Assembly: GCA_037176885.1 (NCBI GenBank)
Contig: JAWWNJ010000056.1
Location: forward strand, 620,001-684,000
Reading direction: 5' to 3'
Length of the DNA stretch: 64,000 nucleotides
DNA from: Favolaschia claudopus
Taxonomy: Eukaryota; Basidiomycota; Agaricomycetes; Agaricales; Mycenaceae
The notes beneath the pieces were generated by a model. That model was not told where the DNA came from, did no database searches, and saw nothing but the letters and a program-made list of their open reading frames with translations. Each line of letters opens with the position of its first letter. The stretch's first letter is position 1. Below are positions 39,666 through 48,700 of the stretch, piece by piece. A program made the translations under genes and the position numbers.

Positions 39666-39907
39666 TTTGCGAGGGGTTTCTGCAAAATTTCCTTATATGG
39701 GAGGGTTTCTGTCCGCACCCCGGGTTTCCAAACTGAATTATCCAAAGAACTTACTCCCCAGGTATAATCAGCGTAGTATCTACATGTAGCTCATGCACCT
39801 CTCTGAGAGCATAAGTACGAAGCCAGAGTCGGAATTCATCCTGAAGCCCTCTTCTGAATATGGGGTGCCTTGAGGGGATGGTAAATCCCTTTAGAGGGAT
39901 TGGTCTA

Positions 39908-40130
39908 CAGTCGAAGCTGTCATAACCTGTCCTTGAGAACGATTGTCTTCTCATCGCCCGGTATAAAGTCTGGTTTACGAGACTAGTCATAACCCATAGC
40001 TCCCATAACCCATAATCTCCCTTATCCCGGGGGTTTTTGACCGGTTTTTGGCTGGGATAACCCATAAATCTATCATATCCCATAGCTTTTTGGCCCTACC
40101 AAGGGCTATGGGTTATGACAGCTTCGACTG
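39908..40130. mobile_element. Pogo/Fot1-like MITE, 223 bp
   Basis: CAGTCGAAGCTGTCATAACC at the left end is matched exactly in reverse complement at 40111-40130. TA flanks both ends (39906-39907, 40131-40132). TIRs starting CAGTCGAA with TA duplication are typical of pogo/Fot1-type elements. The related MITE at 27239-27693 has the uninterrupted sequence at this place (near 27572-27590), which supports a true insertion. Interior repeats of cataaccca give it a foldback character. Confidence 0.75.
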
Positions 40131-40230
40131 TACTACCTACTCTAATCGGAGTGTTTTCACCAGAGGATCAGTCATGGGAAGGTTCAATAGATTTTGTTCC
40201 TGTTTGGTGGTGTTTAGGCCGAGCGCACCA

Positions 40231-40711
40231 TCAACCATTTTCTCCCCAATCAACTTTTGAACACCATCTACGGATCAAGGACTTCATCATTATATGCGCC
40301 TGATTAGAGCATTTTGGCAAACGGTAAAAATCAAATTTCAGTTCGAAAAACTAAGCGAGTTTGGTGAAAAACTACAGTGGGCTGCGCACTGTTTTGCGGC
40401 TCCACAACCAAAATTTGGTTAGCGGGAACTGAAGAAAAAAATTATTTTTCACCGTTTGCCAAAGTGCTCTATTGGGCCATCAAAATCGATCCCGAGCTGT
40501 TCAACGGGACAGCTTTCCAGGTCTGTTTATTTATCGCTTTTCAAGGGGTACCATCAATAATGATGGTAGTTCTGATGGGGTCAGACCACGTCCCAAAGCA
40601 TTATGAATTATACAAATCGAGCACTCCGCTGTCCAATCCCCACCGCTCATGACTTTCAGCACCACGAGTACATCCATCATCTCGATGTACTCCGTGAGGT
40701 AGGTGATCAGT
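40231..40711. other. Unassigned stretch
   Basis: No recognised gene or element ends. Local inverted words (accgtaaaaatcaaattt...) around 40320-40460 hint at a decayed foldback. Confidence 0.3.
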
Positions 40712-41470
40712 TCAGCAGCGGCGTCTCCGTGGCTTCCAAATCTTCCGTTTATTCGTACCAGGAAACCGCTGGTGTTGCTTCCCGAGCTTCCGAGTCATGA
40801 AGTCGACGTGTTTATCTGCTTGCCCCTTCTTGTCGTCTTTGTCACTGAAAATAGCTCCAGAAGTTTTGACCCCTCCATATGTCGTTGCCTCAAATGCACG
40901 CCGCTCGTCTTCGCTCATCGGCCGATTTGCAGGTATTGCTGGGTCCAGAACATTGCGAAGGATAGCGGCGTTCTGCTTGTTTGCGAGCAACCTGGGACCC
41001 ACAAGTCCGAGTCTCTTCCATTCCTTCTGCATCTCCGTATTCCCTCTACTGAAACTATTCTGGTCCTTGTGCATACAGCACCCACCCCAAATGAAGAACG
41101 ATGCGGTGCTGTTCCTCGGAGGAGAGGTTGTGGTACGCTTCTCTTCCCAGTGGTGATAATCTCGTCCATCAGGGCCTTGTCTCGTTCAGCCTGCTCGACA
41201 TTCGACAGCGCCTTCCACGCCTCCATCCCACCGCCGCTATCTTCCTCGCATTCCACGCACTCAGACAGCTCTAATCCCCTTGGGTGAGCTCTTTTCTGTC
41301 GACGCGTGGTCACCATTCATGGCCATCAAGACCTTCAAGAAGTGGCGGGATGTATCGATGCTTCGATTCCACCACCTGCCGTCTTGCTGCATCCGCGGCT
41401 TTCTCGCCATCCTCTGCCTTGGTTTTATACGCGTCGAGGGCTGCTTGAAGCTTTTCTGGTAGGTGACCGA
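40712..41470 (-). pseudogene. Remnant(s) of an unrecognised helical protein gene
   Basis: Three minus-strand segments have protein-like composition. Around 41315-41465: LPEKLQAALDAYKTKAEDGE ... RRQVVESKHRYIPPLLEGLD. From 41316: MVTTRRQKRAHPRGLELSEC ... WKALSNVEQAERDKALMDEI. At 40712-41074: EWKRLGLVGPRLLANKQNAA ... PMSEDERRAFEATTYGG. The stop of the first overlaps the ATG of the second (ATGGTGA), and the second and third are in different frames. They are most simply one or two decayed genes. No domain recognised. Confidence 0.35.
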
Positions 41471-41877
41471 ATGCCGAAGCTTTCGATAGTCCTGGCCGTA
41501 GTCTCTGGGTTTCTTATCGTTGGACCCCCTTGCCGTGACGTATTAACACCACGAGTATGACCAAACCCATTTACCCTGTCCCAGTCAGTAGTAACCCGCC
41601 GACTGAAAGTTGGATGTACGTGTTCCAAATATTTTAGCCATGTCTCTAGTGCCTCGCGTCTAACTCGAAAGTCCTGACCTGTGGGCCATCTGCTGTTCCA
41701 GACCGTGGAAACGGGAGTAACGGCACATGCACTATTTCGACCACTCGTTCACGGGGTCGCTTTCCACAACCTCTCTAATATTGACAACTTCAAACTGTCA
41801 CAAGATGTACCAACACCTATCCCTAATTAAACCACGCGTTAACAACAGTAGCAAGAACCTCTACTGTAGCAACCAAA
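41471..41877. other. Unassigned 3' flank of the LysM gene
   Basis: Downstream of the LysM gene stop. No gene recognised. A polyadenylation signal could not be picked with confidence. Confidence 0.3.
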
Positions 41878-42803
41878 CTAGCTGGCAACTGCACTGAGGT
41901 TGCCGGGATAGACGGTGATGTTAACGGGCCTGACACACACAAACTGTAATGCGTTTGATGAGAAGGGCAACTTTCATCATGGACACTTCGACTTACTGAA
42001 CCTGGTCTGAGATTATCACATCCACTCTGCGTCTGGTGTGAGGGGAATAAAATGCGTATATTTGACGGATTTACCGTGGGATTTAAGTGCGCAAATTGTG
42101 AGGGACTGATCTTGAACGCAGGACACAAATTTTGACACGAGTCTTGCGACGTAACTTGGACAAACTCCGAGCATTTCTGGAGGTTTTTGAAGCAACCATC
42201 CGAAAGCTCGCGCATTGATAGCTTACCTGATCAGAATTTGGGACTTGGGTGTTACCTTCCACCGGAACAAACGTGACAGTCGTTGTATCTACGTCGCTGT
42301 CTCCGTTGGGCACGCAGTACGCCTGAAGAATCAAGGTTGATTAGACGTGTACCGGAACGTACGACTCAACCGACCGTTTTATTCTGCAGGTTTTGACACC
42401 CACTATCTACCTGCTTTGGATTAGGGGTAAGCCTTTACATAGGGAGCGAAGCTCACCTCAGGATTCAAATTGAAGAACTGCCGTAATGTGACATTCTCGT
42501 GGCCTGCCAAAAGCTGAAGAAGGGTGACAATGCTGTAGCAGGAGCTAAAATCAAACAACCCAAGACTTGGGCTAATGTCTGCCAGGGTTTGATTCGGGCA
42601 AGTCTACTGGGGATTAAACCAATTCAAACGGAAAAGGGGAAACTTACCACAAACGGCCCACTTGTTCCTCCGGGACCTAGTCTGACCTCTCTGCTTCCTA
42701 TGCCAGGGATGTCGACCGCATTTGACACACTCGTAGAAGTACTAGTAGGCTCAACCGAAGATGAGGTGGATGTGGGCGAAGAAGAAGGAGGCATCTCGGA
42801 GTC
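41878..42803 (-). pseudogene. Secreted two-LysM-domain protein gene, 3' part (separated from its signal peptide by a retrotransposon)
   Basis: Together with 52591-52688 this reads as a seven-exon gene of 241 residues. Exons here: 42803-42648 (remainder of exon 1; 42799-42803 is the duplicated target), 42603-42457, 42410-42375, 42322-42227, 42176-42075, 42026-41997 and 41943-41878 (stop TAG). All six introns are GT-AG, 44-53 bp and phase 0. After a Ser/Thr-rich linker (PPSSSPTSTSSSVEPTSTST) come LysM 1 (CYSIVTLLQLLAGHENVTLR, then FFNLNPEVDSGC and AYCVPNG) and LysM 2 (FVQVTSQDSCQNLCPAF, KISPSQFAHLNPT, SGCDNLRPG). LysM domains bind chitin-type N-acetylglucosamine polymers, and fungal secreted LysM proteins often shield hyphae or mask chitin. 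In LysM 1 the GDTC-like turn is weak. The insertion should abolish the product. Confidence 0.75.
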
Positions 42804-43229
42804 TGTTGTAGAATACGCGATGTATTCTTGTTGAGTACGAATATATAATGTGCGAAATCCGTTTACAGTCCTAGCGTAGCGTGCGGGGTTGCCCAAGAAG
42901 TCGTAAGAGCTCGTCTTTACGATATCTTGAAGCGGTAGTCCAAGGGAACAGCAAGAGCGAATCTTTACTGAGTCTTGAGACGAAACGAGGCGGTTTAGGC
43001 GTTCGTTGAGTGCACACAGAGGCGAAGAAAGTGGGAGGAAAAAGGCAACTTGATTTCGTAGCTAAGGAGTACTTAAAAGGGTGTGGTATAGACTACATGT
43101 GAATAAGTAGCATGTGGATGGTTGGAAATTAGGTAGATGGTTGGAAATAGGTAGTAAGGGGTAATTGGAAAATATATGAAACAAGAGACGAATGATCGTA
43201 GAGTAAGATACTTAGCGTAATCCATGACA
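42804..43229 (-). repeat. 3' LTR of the Ty3 element
   Basis: 426 bp, TGTTGTAG...CCATGACA on the plus strand. The same sequence occurs at 52165-52590. Being downstream of ORF3 on the coding strand, it is the 3' LTR. Confidence 0.95.
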
Positions 43230-43240
43230 CTTCCCCCCCA
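43230..43240 (-). promoter_or_regulatory. Polypurine tract
   Basis: On the minus strand the sequence directly before the 3' LTR is TGGGGGGGAAG, a purine run abutting TGTCATGG. This is the expected site for priming plus-strand DNA synthesis in LTR retrotransposons. Confidence 0.8.
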
Positions 43241-43264
43241 GTCTAGGACCATGAAGTCGAATTT

Positions 43265-44353
43265 TCAGATATGAACCTGGCCCAGATGCTCGGCCAATTC
43301 GTGCTCACGGCAGTGAGAGCGGTCTACAGCGAATGGCCAAGGTCCCAAGTGAGAGACACGAGGGAGAAGAGTCGCTTTACCACCTGTGCCGAGGACGGTG
43401 AGCAGCTCCGCAACACCCAACGGGCAATACAGACGTCCACAGGCTGCGTCGAAGCGATGCATGATTGCACGATCGGAAACCATGGAGTCAATGTACGACT
43501 CGATGTGCTCCGTGAACGCATCCGCCGGCCCAACCATCTCCAGGAATTCGTCCAGCGATTTCGCGAATCCCGCACCAGGGTTGCAGGCAGATTGCTCGCG
43601 AAGCCGCTTCGTGGACACCATCATCTTCGCAAGGAGCAATACGCCGATGATCACGACTTCAGTTATGGTTGAGAGGTGAATCTTAACAGAGTCGCGATCA
43701 TGGAACTCGCGAACGGAGTGGTCGCAATTGTTGTAGACGAAGAGGATGGCTGCTGGCGTCTCCATGGCAGTCTGTGCGAGCGCGAGCTGTGGAATGGCGA
43801 ACGAGATAGCCCTGGCCCTGAAGCCTCGACTTCCGATGAACTGGCCAGTGAGCGCAGTGAGGATGAGGCCGCCCAAGTTGGTAAGGCACTGCCGAAGAGT
43901 GGTGTTGAGTAAGGGAATCAGACTGAATTTCCCGTTCGGGTTCTGGCAGATAGCAAACTCGGCTGAGGCGAAATGGCGGCCGGCAAGCGCTGCGTCGATA
44001 AGCGTGGTAAGGTCATCGTTTCCTCCGACAATCATCTGCACGCATTTGAACGCAGAGGAAATGGTTGGTTTGTCGACGAAGGCATCGGCAGGATTAACAC
44101 CGTTAACAGTGACGACTGTGTTGGGATCGCTGACATAGCGGGTACCGAGGTAGATGATGCTCTCCGCGTCGTCGTCTTTCATGGAGGAATCGCTTCCGGC
44201 GTCGTAGTCGTTTGTATCTGCGGCAGCAGGGGAGGAAACGTCCTCAAGAGGAGGAGGAGAGAAGGAGGGATTGGTCGGAACGATGGATTGATTCGAAGGC
44301 TGGGAAAAAGCCAAAGGAGAGTTGCTAAAGAGCGCAGAGTAGGCAGAAGACAT
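43265..44353 (-). CDS. ORF3 of the Ty3 element, unknown function
   Basis: 362 codons from an ATG at 44353 (MSSAYSALFSNSPLAFSQPS); the frame is open upstream to 44488. It lies between the chromodomain end (44503) and the polypurine tract, the position where env sits in env-bearing elements. It has no signal peptide and no clear transmembrane anchor, although three moderately hydrophobic stretches exist (LGGLILTALTGQFIG, AISFAIPQLALAQTAMETPA, EVVIIGVLLLAKMMV). The N-terminal 90 residues are Ser/Pro/Asp-rich, followed by a compact-looking middle (SDPNTVVTVNGVNPADAF). The C-terminus ends SHCREHELAEHLGQVHI. I recognise no family. It could be an accessory or antisense-independent structural protein, or a captured host sequence. 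The uninterrupted frame in a young element suggests it is or was functional. Confidence 0.7.
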   Translation of the reverse strand: MSSAYSALFSNSPLAFSQPSNQSIVPTNPSFSPPPLEDVSSPAAADTNDYDAGSDSSMKDDDAESIIYLGTRYVSDPNTVVTVNGVNPADAFVDKPTISSAFKCVQMIVGGNDDLTTLIDAALAGRHFASAEFAICQNPNGKFSLIPLLNTTLRQCLTNLGGLILTALTGQFIGSRGFRARAISFAIPQLALAQTAMETPAAILFVYNNCDHSVREFHDRDSVKIHLSTITEVVIIGVLLLAKMMVSTKRLREQSACNPGAGFAKSLDEFLEMVGPADAFTEHIESYIDSMVSDRAIMHRFDAACGRLYCPLGVAELLTVLGTGGKATLLPRVSHLGPWPFAVDRSHCREHELAEHLGQVHI

Positions 44354-44502
44354 TGTAGAGTCGAAAAGATAGGCTGAGTGAGAGAGAAACGAGGGAATAT
44401 AGAAGATGGAGCCGAAACGAAGGGTATAAATGAGACGAACAAAGCAGGTGATTTTTGAAAGTCCAGAATCGCAGCAAGATCGCAGCAAGATCGCAGTCGA
44501 AG

Positions 44503-45579
44503 TTAATTATCAGCTGCAAGCCTGTTGCGGTTAATCCATGCGTCAAGGATTTCAGGTGCGTTCCGGAGTCCTTTCTTTGTCATCCACTCATCATCTTCAG
44601 GCCCGAAGCCTTTCCAGCGAATTTTGAATTGCTGGACCCGTCGACCTCGCACTTTCCGCCAGCGCTCCGCAAGAACTTGCTCAATTTCGACTTCCGGAAG
44701 TTTATCGAAGTCGTCGCGATTGAGGGAACGCGAAGGACGGTCGCCCAGTTCCGGAGGTGACGCGTTGTACGGCTCCAAGTGCGCAATATTCACTATCGGG
44801 TGCATGCCATATGAAACGGGTAATCGGAGCCGATAAGTGACAGGACTCAGTTTCCCGCTGATTTCGAAAGGACCGTCAAATTTAGGAAGGAGCTTCTTGC
44901 CGACTCCCTTTTCCTCTCGTAGCAAGCGCAATGAGTGAGGGTTGATGAGAACGAGATCCCCTTCTTCAAATTCCGTGGTGAGCCGACCTTTGTTGTAAGC
45001 TCGTCGTTGAAAAACTTGAGCAAGAAGAATTGACTCCTTGGCGCGAGTTCGGAGTGCTTCAAATTGTTCTATCATTGCTCCTGCTCGAGGATCTGCGATG
45101 GGGAGTCCGTCGACGATTTGTTCGGAGCGTTTGCCGTGATGATCCGTCGGATCAGCCACTGTGTGAATTTTGTCGGCTAACATCTTGTCTTCTCCTTCCC
45201 CCCCAGCGTCGACGGGACGATCCACAGCCTGCAAGCCAGTCAACAGAGTCGAGGTTCTAGGCTGAAAACCACGAAGAAGGTATGCTGGAGAGAACCCGGA
45301 GCTGGAGTGTGGTGTGGTGTTGTAGGATAGACCAAGAGCAGACACATACGGCTTCCACTCCGACTTTGAACCAATGAAACAACGCAGCGCCGTTTCAATA
45401 AATTGATTCAATATCTCCGTTTGACCGTCTGCCTGGGGGTGGTATGAGGTTGTGAGTGACCTTTTTGATCCCATTAGCCGAGTAAGTTCGCCCCAGAAGA
45501 GATTGCGCCAGCGAGCATCACGATCGCAGATTATCTGCAGCGGCAGCCCATAGTGAACCACAACATGCTCGAAGAACAA
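44503..45579 (-). CDS. Integrase C-terminal part and chromodomain (continuation of pol after the MITE)
   Basis: In the same reading register as the gag-pol frame at 52089. Residues at the start (FFEHVVVHYGLPLQIICDRD, with the second catalytic Asp) and GSKRSLTTSYHPQADGQTEI (with the catalytic Glu) complete the integrase core. A GPFEISGKLSPVTYRLRLP segment is the GPY/F-like domain. The C-terminus is a chromodomain: VEIEQVLAERW, QQFKIRWKGFGPEDDEWM, NAPEILDAW. The integrase joins element cDNA to the chromosome and the chromodomain binds modified histone tails. The physical start is set by the MITE insertion, since upstream codons inside the MITE are closed. No ATG marks this as a separate gene; TTG would be needed. 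Confidence 0.85.
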   Translation of the reverse strand: MFFEHVVVHYGLPLQIICDRDARWRNLFWGELTRLMGSKRSLTTSYHPQADGQTEILNQFIETALRCFIGSKSEWKPYVSALGLSYNTTPHSSSGFSPAYLLRGFQPRTSTLLTGLQAVDRPVDAGGEGEDKMLADKIHTVADPTDHHGKRSEQIVDGLPIADPRAGAMIEQFEALRTRAKESILLAQVFQRRAYNKGRLTTEFEEGDLVLINPHSLRLLREEKGVGKKLLPKFDGPFEISGKLSPVTYRLRLPVSYGMHPIVNIAHLEPYNASPPELGDRPSRSLNRDDFDKLPEVEIEQVLAERWRKVRGRRVQQFKIRWKGFGPEDDEWMTKKGLRNAPEILDAWINRNRLAADN

Positions 45580-45622
45580 TTGCGCCGTTTCGACCTCGTT
45601 GATATCCGACTTGCAAGGTATA

Positions 45623-45761
45623 TGGCTCCATTCGGCTGTTGGGTCTTAGCGTCATTTAGCGTCACTTTGGAGCACTTGGGAAAAATTCCACGCCAAAGTT
45701 TTGGTGAGAAATAATCTCAAGTGACGTCAAGTGCTCCGAAGTGACGCAACCGAATGGAGCC
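45623..45761. mobile_element. 139-bp TA-flanked MITE inside integrase
   Basis: Ends TGGCTCCATTCGG (left) and CCGAATGGAGCC (right) with further inverted similarity inward (gcgtcactttggagcactt and its complement). TA lies on each side (45621-45622, 45762-45763). Removing the MITE and one TA (141 bp, a multiple of three) joins ...KYGIF to IPCKSD..., the expected integrase sequence, in one frame. A partial second copy lies at 54364-54469. The insertion introduces stop codons in the minus frame at 45727-45729. Confidence 0.9.
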
Positions 45762-48700
45762 TAAAAATCCCATACTTCGTCAGCTTGCACACAATGACAA
45801 GTATAGCATCAAATCCTTCCGACATCGGCAGTTGCGTGATCAGATCCATCGAGACGACTTCGAATGGCTGCGAGGGAATAGGGATTGGTTGAGGAAGGCC
45901 AAACGGTGCGTGATGTTTCGGTTTGGACTTCTGGCAGACATCGCAGGTGCAAGTGTACTGCTTCACAGTACGTGACATTCGCGGCCAGTAGTAGGTTGAC
46001 GCCACGCGATTGTAGGTTCGATGATATCCTGCGTGAGCGCCCTCGGTGAGTCCGTCATGAATTTCCGCAACAATCTTGCCCCTCAATTTTTCCGGAACAC
46101 AGAGACGGTTGTTTCCGTTCCAATCTTCGAAGTATAGAAGGCCATCATCGGCAAGTTGGTATTGCGGAAACGATGGGTTGTTCCAATTGACCTCCTTCTT
46201 CCAGGCGTTCAAGACATTCGCAAAATGTGGGTCTTCCTTGTACCCTTTGATCCATTCCTCCTTTTCTGTTGCCGGAAGGCTAACCAGAATGTTAAAGGTG
46301 CGCGCTGAAACTCCAACATCTTTTCCAGTCAACTCATGCGCTTCAGATCCCTCTAGATTTGCTTCGAAAATCTCTAGGTCTTCAGGATCTTCCAATTGTT
46401 TGGTTCCTTTGTCTGCAACCGACAGGAGCCGTTCCTCGAAGCGCGGACCAAGTTCGTCGTACATATTGCGGAGTGGATCGCACGCTGACAGGGTTAACAG
46501 CGGAGTCTCGTCCGAGTCTGGACCAATTTGCACAGGAACACGACGCCGAAGTCGAGAGATCGGGTCGACGTTGGAGTGAACGCGGCCAGCGCGGTGGATA
46601 ATCTGCAGATCCGGGTACGCAGCAAATATTGTACCCCAGGTGAGAAGACGCCGATTGACATTTTGAAAGGTTCGGCTCCAGGTAAGTGCGGCATGGTCCG
46701 TAATTGCCGCAATTTTCTCGCCTTCAAGGTATACCTGAAATTTGATCAGGGCTTCCTTGAGAGCAAGAGCCTCGCGTTCAGTTGGCGAATGATTCCGTTC
46801 CGGGGATTTCAACACTCGAGACCAGTATGCGATCACACGTTCAACGTGTACCGTCGTGTCCTCGAAATCCGCAGCCCAAGAGCCAACAGGAGGTATGTCC
46901 TCGAATCCTTTGATCACAGTGACGAGTTGAGGGATTCCTTCTCCAGATTTGAAGGCTTTCTCAAGCCGTTCGTAAGCCTTCGTTCCGCGCAAGTCACGAA
47001 TCTTGATTGGTTGGACTTGCTGCAGAATTCCGGCTACACCATAGTCGCACGCATCGGAATAAACTCGGTATGGAAGACCAGGAACCGCGTATCCACGAAC
47101 AGGTGCGCTCGTTAATACAGTCTTGCATAATTCGAAGGCTTCTTGATGTAATTCGGTCCAATTCCAGGGAACACCTTTCTTCAACAAACCGAATAATGGC
47201 AGCGCAAGCCACGCGTAAAATGGCACGTATGAAGAAAAATAAACCATCATTCCTAGGAATGTTTGAAGCTCGGACGCATTTTTGGGTACATCGAGATCGA
47301 GAATGGCGTCAACCTTTTCCTTGTGAGTCGAAAGTCCAAGACGAGACACCTTCTGACCGAGTAGCATCAAGGATTGATATCCAATATGACACTTCGGCGG
47401 CGATAAGGTAAGGTTGGCGCCAGCAATAGCTCCAAAGACGGCATCGAGATGCTGAACGTGATCTTCAAAGGTGCGTGAATAAATCACAATGTCGTCAATA
47501 TAGACCAGTGCAAAGAGCCAGAGGAACGGAGCGAGTACAGTGTTCATCACACGTTGGAAAACGCTAGGACCGTTGCGATAACCGAAAGGCATTCGTGCAA
47601 ACTGCCAAAGTCCACGGTGAGTCCGGAATGCCAATTTTTCCGCCGAATCGGGATGCATTGTGAGCTGAGTGAATCCAGCGAGGGCATCGAGTGTTGTGAG
47701 CCACTGCGAGCCTTCTAGTGCTTGAAGGACATCATCTTGCCTTGGGAGCGGGAACTCATCAGGTACAACCATCTCATTCAACTTTCGCAAGTCAATGACC
47801 ATTCGGGGTTTTCCGTTGCGCCAGACTGTGAATACCGGAGCCGCCCACGGACTTCGAGACGGTTCGATTACGCCCAATTCGATCCAGGAGTCCATTTGCT
47901 TATCAATAACTTCGCGCTTCGCTGGAGAGGCAGGAAAGGGCGGCAGTGAAACTGGTTCTGCGCCAGGTTTCATTGGAATCACGACTTGTTCTTTGTACGT
48001 CCCAAGTCTTCCGTCTAATCCAAATGCTGTGCCGTTCTTGACGCAAACATCCTCCAAAGTCTTCCTTTGGTCCGGCGTGAGATGTTTCGAAAAATCCAAC
48101 GCGTCGAGAAGCTTTGAAGATTCAACCATTTCCGGCGGTGTTTCAGCAACTTTGGGACCTCCTTCAAGCGGTTCCTCGGCTGCGGGATCGTCTTCCCCGG
48201 TCGCATTGCGGTGAGCTTTGGATGAAACATTAGATTCTGAGCGAGTCAAGTTGACCTCCACAGAATTATTCGGTGATTGAATTTCAACCAACTGCCGGAT
48301 GAAGCTTGCGTGGGCTTCCGCACGAGCTTTCCGAGCAGGAGACATCTTCGAAGCTTTATCCAACCAAGTACTCGGATTATGCGAAGTTCCAACAAGTTGC
48401 CCTTGAGAAATGATTACTGGAAAGTCGGAGAAGTTGGCGATGTGAAGCGCGGGATTTGCTTTGGAAATAAATGTATCCGCGCTTCCGTACACGTCATCAA
48501 CATTCCCGTGCATCTTGAAATGCTTCTCTACCAAGAGCTGTTCGCAGTCCTTGGGAAACTCGGTTGAAACTTTGACCAATCGGCTCGTCTTCGCAGGTAT
48601 CACGACTCGTTCAGAGCTTATGACTCTGCCATCACGAACCTTTCGACGCGAACGTTGTCGAAACTTCAGGTTACGGCGGTGAGTAGCACGTTTCCTATCA

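Larger units (their letters stand above)
38538..40230. mobile_element. Long relative of the 27239-27693 MITE, with nested insertions
   Basis: The left end tgatgcgcgcggcctaagca and the right end (complement of tggtgcgctcggcctaaaca) match the 27239-27693 ends, and about 100 bp inside the left end and 80 bp inside the right end are homologous. It has gained about 1.2 kb, including the 38671-38770 repeat, the 39200-39665 block and a 223-bp pogo-like MITE. TA precedes the left end (38536-38537), but the right flank is TC, so the duplication has decayed. Confidence 0.65.

Noticed and set aside
40377..40652. Plus-strand 91-codon ORF with hydrophobic residues, considered as a small membrane protein
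   Set aside because: No signal peptide or family similarity, and it lies in repeat-derived sequence adjoining the 38.5-40.2 kb element.
43271..44377. Plus-strand open frames (up to 134 codons) opposite ORF3 of the Ty3 element
   Set aside because: They are shadows of the 362-codon minus-strand frame; their residue composition shows no independent domain.
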